Shown: positions 1-4,452 of the stretch, one piece after another
Layout of the letters: every line of letters starts with the position of its first letter
How positions within the stretch are numbered: the first letter of the stretch is position 1
Assembly (NCBI GenBank): GCA_020355945.1
Contig: CP070627.1
Location: 7,103,699-7,116,203 of the forward strand
DNA from: Candidatus Aminicenantota bacterium
Lineage (GTDB): Bacteria; Acidobacteriota; Aminicenantia; UBA2199
Reading direction: 5' to 3'
DNA: 12,505 nt
Notes under the pieces: generated by a model
What the model saw: the letters and a program-made list of their open reading frames with translations, nothing else
Told to the model about the DNA's origin: nothing
Database searches by the model: none
Made by a program: the position numbers and the translations under genes

Positions 1-4
1 CCAT
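1..4 (-). CDS. Start of a further operon gene, running off the window
   Basis: On the minus strand an ATG lies at 4-2, preceded 4 nt upstream by a near-perfect Shine-Dalgarno (AAGGAGGT, plus-strand 9-16). It begins 49 nt after the stop codon of the PP-loop ATPase gene and points the same way, so it is most likely a fifth member of that operon. Only the start codon and one further base are in the window, so nothing can be said about the product. The call rests on the quality of the ribosome binding site and its position. Confidence 0.5.
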
Positions 5-8
5 TCCA

Positions 9-16
9 ACCTCCTT
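9..16 (-). promoter_or_regulatory. Shine-Dalgarno for the gene leaving the left edge
   Basis: The plus-strand bases acctcctt read AAGGAGGT on the minus strand, 4 nt before an ATG at 4-2. It is the strongest ribosome binding site on the minus strand after that of the ParB gene. It is the reason for proposing that another gene starts at the left edge. Confidence 0.55.
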
Positions 17-53
17 CTTGACTCTATGATCACTTTTTTCTTTAACCCCGTTT

Positions 54-1037
54 CTACTCTTTTTTCTCTAAAATCTGTTTTTCCAAATTTCTGAGAGGTT
101 TTTTTTGTCCATCTTTATATAAAAAAGTATATCCATTTTTATTTCCCTCTTCAACTTCAACCAATTTGTAAAACATATCTTTATTTAACTCATACAATTT
201 TGCAAAATCTTTTTCAGTTTTATATGCTCCACACCAACATTCTGTAGAAGTTCCCATTGAATGTAATATTGTCTTGGGGATTCCATTACTATTAATAAAA
301 GAAACAACTTCCTGGTTAGACCAATGAAAAATTGGACTTACAGATAGGCATTTGAAACCTGGATGGAACCATATTGGAATATATTGTTTTCTTATGTTGG
401 ATTCCACTGCTCTTATTCCATCAAAAATTACTTTTTGTCCTTTTATACCACTTAGAAATTCCGCAATTGGTTTAATTTTTAATTCCCGACAACACCATCG
501 GTATTTGAAACTTGGGATGCCCCATTCTTTTGCTAGTGTAAAATAATCTACTTTGGGTCTAACAATCTCGAGAGTAACTTCTAAATAATCACATACTTTT
601 TTAACATAACTGGTATTTTCAGGGAGGCCTGCTGTAGTATCAACATAAATTGCAGTCAAATTAGCATTGCCTGTTTTTGCAATTTCTTTCAAATAATATA
701 ATGTGGCAAGGCTATCTTTGCCACCGCTAAATAAAACATATGACTTTCTTGAGTCCACAAGCCTTTTTATATCATTTTCTGATATAGAAACTTTGTTGCG
801 AATATTTTTTGATTGTTCTTTATTAATTTCACATATTCTTCCTTTTTTCCCTTCTTCCAGGTGAAGAATGTAAATAGGTTTTAGAGTTGGGCCCTTAATC
901 CATCTACTAACAACGAATCCAATTTCTTTGCATATAGGGCAAACAACTTTAAGTCCTTCTAAATTAATTCCATTTAAGGCCGATTCAATTGGTCCCCACC
1001 ATTTAGTATAACTCATGTCTTCAACATTTTTTTTCAT
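54..1037 (-). CDS. PP-loop ATPase, phosphoadenosine phosphosulfate (PAPS) reductase-like
   Basis: This 327-residue protein carries the PP-loop SGGKDS at residues 104-109, the signature of N-type ATP pyrophosphatases such as PAPS reductase, CysD and DndC. Further family features are VDTTAGLPE (132-140), the cysteine-containing RWCCRELKIKP (180-190), FDGIRAVES (205-213) and SPIFHWSNQEV (234-243). The N-terminal CPIC (33-36) suggests a small metal-binding knuckle. Cys182/Cys183 together with Cys267/Cys269 (TECWCG) could ligate an Fe-S cluster, as reported for DndC; that part is inference. The enzyme would be cytoplasmic and adenylate a substrate, often in sulfur transfer. It is the fourth gene of a minus-strand operon, starting 7 nt after the DUF6602-like gene. 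The linkage to ParB-like genes recalls IbrA/IbrB of E. coli and argues against ordinary sulfate assimilation. Its ribosome binding site (AAGAG) is weak; Met8 is an alternative start. Confidence 0.87.
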   Translation of the reverse strand: MKKNVEDMSYTKWWGPIESALNGINLEGLKVVCPICKEIGFVVSRWIKGPTLKPIYILHLEEGKKGRICEINKEQSKNIRNKVSISENDIKRLVDSRKSYVLFSGGKDSLATLYYLKEIAKTGNANLTAIYVDTTAGLPENTSYVKKVCDYLEVTLEIVRPKVDYFTLAKEWGIPSFKYRWCCRELKIKPIAEFLSGIKGQKVIFDGIRAVESNIRKQYIPIWFHPGFKCLSVSPIFHWSNQEVVSFINSNGIPKTILHSMGTSTECWCGAYKTEKDFAKLYELNKDMFYKLVEVEEGNKNGYTFLYKDGQKKPLRNLEKQILEKKE

Positions 1038-1044
1038 TATACTC

Positions 1045-1650
1045 TTATTTTATTTTTTTTATTAGTTTAATAAATTGAACAAATGGTTCAGGATCAATCG
1101 TTTTTTCTTCAGTATCAGCATTCATTCTATAAAAATAAAAAAAATCATTATATCCGGCATCTTTCAGATTCTTTTTTAATTTTTCAGCTCTATTTTTACT
1201 ATTGGCCCAACAGCATTCTGCAATATACCATATCTGTGGTACAAATTTCTTTAATTCTTTACAATATATTTTATCCTCTCTTGTAACACTGGCAATGCTG
1301 CTCTTGGCCTGAATAACTACTTTTGCCTGTTTTTTACCTACGAATACAAATCGCATCGATTTATTTTCAATTTTTTTAAAAGGTTTACCTTTATATATAA
1401 TGATATCGCACTCTTTAGATAAGATATCTCCATGTCTATCATCTATAACCTGTCCCCAATCCGCCCGGTATCCATTGGGGATATGTTTATCAATTACCTC
1501 TATTATATTGGTTGACAAAATAAGACCTTTGACAAAATCATGAATGGTAGGATTTCCAAATTTGGGGCTTGATAAGGAATATGGTGTAGATTTTGCCAGT
1601 AATTCGTCTAATTCCTGTTCAGTAGCTGCAAATGCTCTTGTCAATTTCAT
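1045..1650 (-). CDS. DUF6602-like protein with a probable PD-(D/E)XK nuclease fold
   Basis: This 201-residue cytoplasmic protein has the order of elements I associate with DUF6602. There is an N-terminal helix, then a GNPTIHDFVKGLI helix (32-44), then YRADWGQVIDDRHGD (61-75), a strand ECDIIIYKG (80-88) with Asp82, and a strand VVIQAKSSIA (111-120). Asp82 followed by Q-A-K (114-116) matches the D...(E/Q)xK core of PD-(D/E)XK nucleases, with Gln where Glu is commonest, as also seen in some Mrr-like enzymes. A hydrophobic WYIAECCW segment follows. Its ATG overlaps the stop of the preceding gene (ATGA), implying translational coupling, and the PP-loop ATPase gene follows 7 nt later. It could be the nucleic-acid-cleaving or nucleic-acid-binding part of the operon. 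The family assignment is from memory of the motif pattern and no search was done. Confidence 0.65.
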   Translation of the reverse strand: MKLTRAFAATEQELDELLAKSTPYSLSSPKFGNPTIHDFVKGLILSTNIIEVIDKHIPNGYRADWGQVIDDRHGDILSKECDIIIYKGKPFKKIENKSMRFVFVGKKQAKVVIQAKSSIASVTREDKIYCKELKKFVPQIWYIAECCWANSKNRAEKLKKNLKDAGYNDFFYFYRMNADTEEKTIDPEPFVQFIKLIKKIK

Positions 1651-2339
1651 TGTTTGGTTCTATCCAGGTACTCATTTACCAAAACATCCGCCAATTTAGC
1701 CAGAGGAACTTTTAATTCCTTTGCCTTGTTTCTTATTTCCTTTGAGCCTTGTCTTGAAATTTTAAGTATAACCACCCTCCCGTTTAAATCAAAAGAGGAA
1801 ATGTGTTCAGGATCAATAAAGTTATCGAAGATGGACTTTATCATTTCCTCTTTATTTTTTTCTTTGATTTTCTCTGAAAATTTTTCAAAGGTTTTTTCTT
1901 CTATTTGCAAATAAGCCACATAAATTTTTTTATCTTTAGATTCGAGAACTTTATGGATAACTTTTTCGATTGGTATTCCAGGGTTATCTATTTTAAATTT
2001 AACAATCCCTCTGACATCATCAGAAGAGAGATTTTTGCTCACAATTTCCTTAGCTAACAAAATTTGGTCATTTCCTCTAATTTTTGACAATCTATAACTT
2101 GTATCGATACTACTGATCTTATTAAGCTTAATCAGTTCTTTAACCTCTTTTTCTAATTCATTTATTTTTAAAAATTCTCTAACCATTTCTGGGGATAATT
2201 TAACAACTTCCGCTACTCTCGTTAATGAATTATAATTTTTGTGAAGATTTTTTAACTCTTTAGATACTTCAAGGAGATTTATATCCCTTTTTTTTCTTTT
2301 TGTACCTTTTAAAATTTTTGCCAGAGAATCAAAGTCCAT
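1647..2339 (-). CDS. ParB-like HTH protein lacking the N-terminal ParB/Srx domain
   Basis: This 230-residue, lysine-rich protein resembles the middle, DNA-binding part of ParB. The HTH SLTRVAEVVKLSPEMVREFL lies at 38-57 and is followed by the helices ELEKEVKELIKLNKISSIDT and SYRLSKIRGNDQILLAKEIV, the usual KorB/ParB helical array. There is no N-terminal CTPase/nuclease domain: no GERR-type or ENxxR box is present. A helical linker leads to a C-terminal strand-helix-helix (about 187-225) that could be a ribbon-helix-helix dimerisation unit. It lies 8 nt after the full ParB gene and overlaps the next start by 4 nt, so it is co-translated. It could recognise DNA as a partner of the full ParB. 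It may derive from duplication of the neighbour followed by loss of the catalytic half. Confidence 0.7.
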   Translation of the reverse strand: MDFDSLAKILKGTKRKKRDINLLEVSKELKNLHKNYNSLTRVAEVVKLSPEMVREFLKINELEKEVKELIKLNKISSIDTSYRLSKIRGNDQILLAKEIVSKNLSSDDVRGIVKFKIDNPGIPIEKVIHKVLESKDKKIYVAYLQIEEKTFEKFSEKIKEKNKEEMIKSIFDNFIDPEHISSFDLNGRVVILKISRQGSKEIRNKAKELKVPLAKLADVLVNEYLDRTKQ

Positions 2340-2347
2340 AATATATT

Positions 2348-3181
2348 TTATTTGTAATAACCTTTATCACTCAACCAGTCTTCTAATGCTTTTTTGACAA
2401 CTTCTTCTTTACTTAATCCTATTTCTTCTACAGCTTTTTCTAATGCAACCATAAGCGCGGGTGTTAGTGGAACAATGACCTTCTCTTCTATTCGAGGTTT
2501 TTTTGCTTCTTCAATAAGTTCTTCCGTTTTTGCCCTAGGTTTTCTCTTCCCTATCTCAACTATTCTTGTTTTTTCAGGTGCTGTAAGATCTTTCATCTTT
2601 TCAGCCAATTTTATCATCTTTTGTTTGTCATCACCGGCAATTTCCATTACTCTTTTTACATCTTCTTTCTTGATTTTATTTTGTGACAACATCTCTTTAA
2701 TCTCATCAGGTGCATCTTTAATTTTCAGATGCTCATATATATAGGGTACACTTTTGCCAAGAATTTTTGCAACTTCTTTGGCTGATTTGTTATGTATTTC
2801 ATATAGATAACTGATTATTTCAATTATATCTGCCCTATTTAATTCTACTCTATGAATATTTTCACTTAACGACAATATTTTTAATTTTTCCTCTTCAGGT
2901 TCTATTTGAAAAATAATTGCAGGAATTTTTTCAAATCCCGGATGCCCTTTTCCTTTCAACAATTTATAAGCGTTTAGTCTACGTTGACCGATTATTAACT
3001 CAAAATTATCTCCTTTTTTAAAAACAACTACAGGTTGCAGTAAACCATATGTTAGAATACTCTCAGCAAGGTCTTCAATCCCCTTCTCTCTATCCAAAGT
3101 TCTTACATTCCAATCACTTAAATATATCTTATCAACTGGTAATAAGTCTGGTTTCCCAGTTTCATTCCCTTCTTTTACCAT
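2348..3181 (-). CDS. ParB/Srx-fold CTPase-type DNA-binding protein
   Basis: This 277-residue protein has the classical ParB order. The N-terminal segment LLPVDKIYLSDWNVRT (13-28) is followed by IEDLAESILTYGLLQPVVV (35-53). Next come the nucleotide-binding box GQRRLNAYKLL (65-75, GERR in chromosomal ParB) and the box SENIHRVELN (106-115). The HTH SAKEVAKILGKSVPYIYEHL is at 133-152. Instead of a typical ParB dimer domain, the C-terminus (231-270) looks like a ribbon-helix-helix. The start is supported by GGAGGT 6 nt upstream of the ATG. It is the first gene of the minus-strand operon. No ParA is present in the window, so plasmid or chromosome segregation is unlikely to be its only role. A ParB-type switch feeding a PP-loop enzyme and a nuclease-like protein is the more interesting reading. 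Confidence in ParB family membership is high; confidence in the role is low. Confidence 0.88.
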   Translation of the reverse strand: MVKEGNETGKPDLLPVDKIYLSDWNVRTLDREKGIEDLAESILTYGLLQPVVVFKKGDNFELIIGQRRLNAYKLLKGKGHPGFEKIPAIIFQIEPEEEKLKILSLSENIHRVELNRADIIEIISYLYEIHNKSAKEVAKILGKSVPYIYEHLKIKDAPDEIKEMLSQNKIKKEDVKRVMEIAGDDKQKMIKLAEKMKDLTAPEKTRIVEIGKRKPRAKTEELIEEAKKPRIEEKVIVPLTPALMVALEKAVEEIGLSKEEVVKKALEDWLSDKGYYK

Positions 3182-3187
3182 TCTATT

Positions 3188-3193
3188 ACCTCC
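3188..3193 (-). promoter_or_regulatory. Shine-Dalgarno fixing the ParB start
   Basis: The minus strand reads GGAGGT, 6 nt before the ATG at 3181-3179, which supports this start codon. Upstream on the same strand, TATAAC at about 3206-3211 is a possible -10 element. No convincing -35 sits at 16-18 nt, so the operon promoter is unresolved. Confidence 0.7.
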
Positions 3194-3377
3194 GTTTCCA
3201 AAAAGTTATAAGAAAATCTCCTCCTGGACTGGCCAGGCAAGCTTCCGCCCCTACCCCTCCCGGGGTTTCGCAAAACAAACAAGTGCATTTCGGAATCCGA
3301 GTTCTCACGTCTCTTTGATGTTTCACTCAGTCCATTAAAAAGAGAATTATCCCATATCTAAAAAATTTTTTCAATAG
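3194..3377. other. Intergenic junction between the minus-strand operon and the plus-strand relic
   Basis: This is a 184-nt non-coding junction. About 3222-3270 is GC-rich, with the imperfect inverted repeat CCTGG-ACTGG-CCAGG (3223-3237) and a short ACCCC/GGGGT dyad near 3252-3265. The remainder is AT-rich. The promoter of the ParB operon must lie here. The breakpoint that truncated the molybdenum-hydroxylase gene probably lies near the right end, around 3350-3380. No insertion-sequence terminal repeat was recognised. Confidence 0.45.
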
Positions 3378-3947
3378 GAAATCAAAATTCCCGATTCCAT
3401 CCATTTCCGAGAGCAAGGCACAATGCTGGGCACCCAGGTCTTTTACGATCCCCCCAATGAACTGCCGGACTGGGATAAAGGAAAAGGCAATATTTCTGCC
3501 ACATATGCCTATGGAACCCAGGGGGTTGAAGTTGAAGTGGATACCGAGACCGGGGAGTTTAAGATTCTTCGTATGGTTGCTGCACACGATGTAGGTAAGG
3601 TATTAAATCCCCAGGCTCTGAAAGGTCAGATGTATGGTGCGCTGGCACAGGGTATTGGCTATGCCCTTTATGAAGAGGTGCAATCTCAAGAAGGCAGGAT
3701 CATGAACCCCAATTTCAGGGACTACAAAATTCCCACCATCCATGAGATGGATTTTCCCATTGATTTGGATTTAATTGAGACCAATGACAGTTTTGGTCCT
3801 TTCGGGGCGAAAGGTGTGGGTGAACCTGGTCTTGTACCCACAGCACCAGCCATTGCCAATGCGATTTATAATGCTATAGGTATTCGTATTCGTGATCTTC
3901 CCATCACCCCGGAAAAGATTCTTGATGCTCTTAAAAAAAAGAAATAG
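3378..3947 (+). pseudogene. 3' remnant of a xanthine dehydrogenase-family molybdopterin-binding (large) subunit
   Basis: The open frame runs from just after a TAG at 3375-3377 to TAA at 3945-3947, about 189 codons. It reads as the C-terminal quarter of molybdenum hydroxylase large subunits, which are usually about 750-800 residues. Recognisable blocks, with residues counted from the Met at 3423, are GVEVEVDTETGEFKILRMV, AAHDVGKVLNPQALKGQMYG, AQGIGYALYEEV and GPFGAKGVGEPGLVPTAPAI. The Glu in GAKGVGEPG corresponds to the catalytic base of this family. The Moco-binding N-terminal three quarters and the partner FAD and Fe-S genes are absent. Similarity appears to extend upstream of the Met at 3423 (GTMLGTQVFYDPP), so that Met is not a real start. 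It is a 5'-truncated relic next to the AT-rich operon. It has no recognisable ribosome binding site and is unlikely to be functional. Confidence 0.88.
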
Positions 3948-3971
3948 TCATCTTTTTCTTTCAAGCAAATC

Positions 3972-4024
3972 AAATATATCAAAAATTTTAAAAATTTAAT
4001 ATATATTAAAAATTTGATATATTT
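3972..4024. repeat. AT-rich imperfect dyad downstream of the hydroxylase relic
   Basis: The 12-bp arms aaatatatcaaa (3972-3983) and tttgatatattt (4013-4024) are perfect reverse complements. Between them lies a 16-bp perfect palindrome, tttaatatatattaaa (3995-4010). The two centres are offset by about 4 bp, so they cannot both form fully. The element starts 25 nt after the relic's stop codon. It could be an AT-rich transcription stop, a protein-binding dyad, or an easily melted site. It is not a typical GC-stem intrinsic terminator. Confidence 0.5.
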
Positions 4025-4073
4025 CCCCATGGCATATAGCACATAAAATACTTGACCCTAAATCCACCATCAA

Positions 4074-4142
4074 CTTTTGCCTCCGGCGGCAAGGGGGGAC
4101 TCTTTTCGAGAAAACCGTCCCCCCTTTACCCCCCTGCAAAAG
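4074..4142. repeat. 69-nt nested hairpin element
   Basis: The outer arms CTTTTGC (4074-4080) and GCAAAAG (4136-4142) pair. After an internal loop, AAGGGGGGAC (4091-4100) pairs perfectly over 10 bp with GTCCCCCCTT (4117-4126). The apex ttttcgagaaaa can fold again. No T-run follows that would make it a standard terminator. It resembles a REP- or MITE-like non-coding element; a bidirectional terminator between the relic and the NACHT gene is the alternative. Confidence 0.55.
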
Positions 4143-4156
4143 CTTTTCATTAATTG

Positions 4157-4183
4157 TGTACCTTCGTGGTAAAATAAAAAATT
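4157..4183. repeat. TTCGTG-type dispersed repeat, copy 1
   Basis: The segment reads TGTAcCTTCGTGGT followed by an A/T-rich tail. Apart from single-base gaps and a few substitutions it matches 10117-10144. The same word thus lies upstream of both the NACHT gene and the Rpn gene. Similar degenerate cttcgtg/cacgaag strings are familiar from other environmental genomes, but I cannot check that here. Confidence 0.5.
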
Positions 4184-4196
4184 GCTCTCCCAACCC

Positions 4197-4225
4197 TTGA
4201 GAGAAATTCCTGGTTGTGTTATGAT
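4197..4225 (+). promoter_or_regulatory. Sigma70-type promoter upstream of the nuclease-NACHT gene
   Basis: TTGAGA (4197-4202) and TATGAT (4220-4225) are separated by exactly 17 bp, giving a predicted transcription start near 4232. This lies upstream of the interrupted 5' part of the nuclease-NACHT reading frame. It supports the view that the gene originally began at 4267 or 4294, not at 4453. Confidence 0.55.
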
Positions 4226-4293
4226 TAAACCTGTGACCTGGGGCGACACCAGGGAAATTAAAAAAGATGCCTCAAAAAAATAGAGCCGGGAAA

Positions 4294-4440
4294 ATGAAAA
4301 ATTTGCCTCCCCTGACCAAAGTGTTGGATAAAGGCCCGGAAGCCGGACATGAATTCGAACGCCTCATGAAAAAACTACTCATCCACGATGGCTCGTTAAA
4401 AGGATATGTGTTCGAGCCCGGGGTCACTATCCGTGATTAA
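4294..4440 (+). pseudogene. Severed 5' end of the nuclease-NACHT gene, ending in a premature TAA
   Basis: From ATG 4294 (or ATG 4267, nine codons earlier) an open frame runs 48 codons to TAA at 4438-4440. It is in the same frame as the downstream 1204-codon frame. Its product reads like the first helix and loop of Mrr-type restriction-endonuclease domains: EAGHEFERLMKKLLI, then GYVFEPGVTIRD. The frame continues directly after the stop as GIDG, so the stop falls inside the D-x-G-I-D catalytic element (GGDGGID in relatives). The catalytic Asp (GAT 4447-4449) precedes the first downstream ATG. A GAA or CAA codon changed to TAA would need one substitution. A sequencing error or translational readthrough could also explain it. 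Confidence 0.7.
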
Positions 4441-4452
4441 GGCATCGATGGC

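Larger units (their letters stand above)
3948..4293. other. 346-nt intergenic region with AT dyad, nested hairpin, TTCGTG repeat and promoter
   Basis: No convincing gene is seen here. In order it holds an AT-only dyad (3972-4024), a GC-rich nested hairpin (4074-4142), a TTCGTG-containing repeat (4157-4183), a promoter (4197-4225) and a small CCTGG/CCAGG hairpin (4237-4253). It separates the hydroxylase relic from the nuclease-NACHT gene. Confidence 0.6.

Noticed and set aside
2348..3181. Plasmid partition (ParA-ParB) locus
   Set aside because: No ParA ATPase, replication gene or clear parS repeats are present, and the neighbouring genes are a nuclease-like protein and a PP-loop enzyme.
3049..3318. 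Plus-strand frame overlapping the ParB gene start
   Set aside because: It is a shadow of the ParB gene and its leader, with no Shine-Dalgarno and no domain.
3423..3947. Intact 174-residue gene starting at ATG 3423
   Set aside because: Family similarity continues upstream of this Met, there is no ribosome binding site, and the cofactor-binding majority of the protein is missing, so it is a relic and not a small gene.
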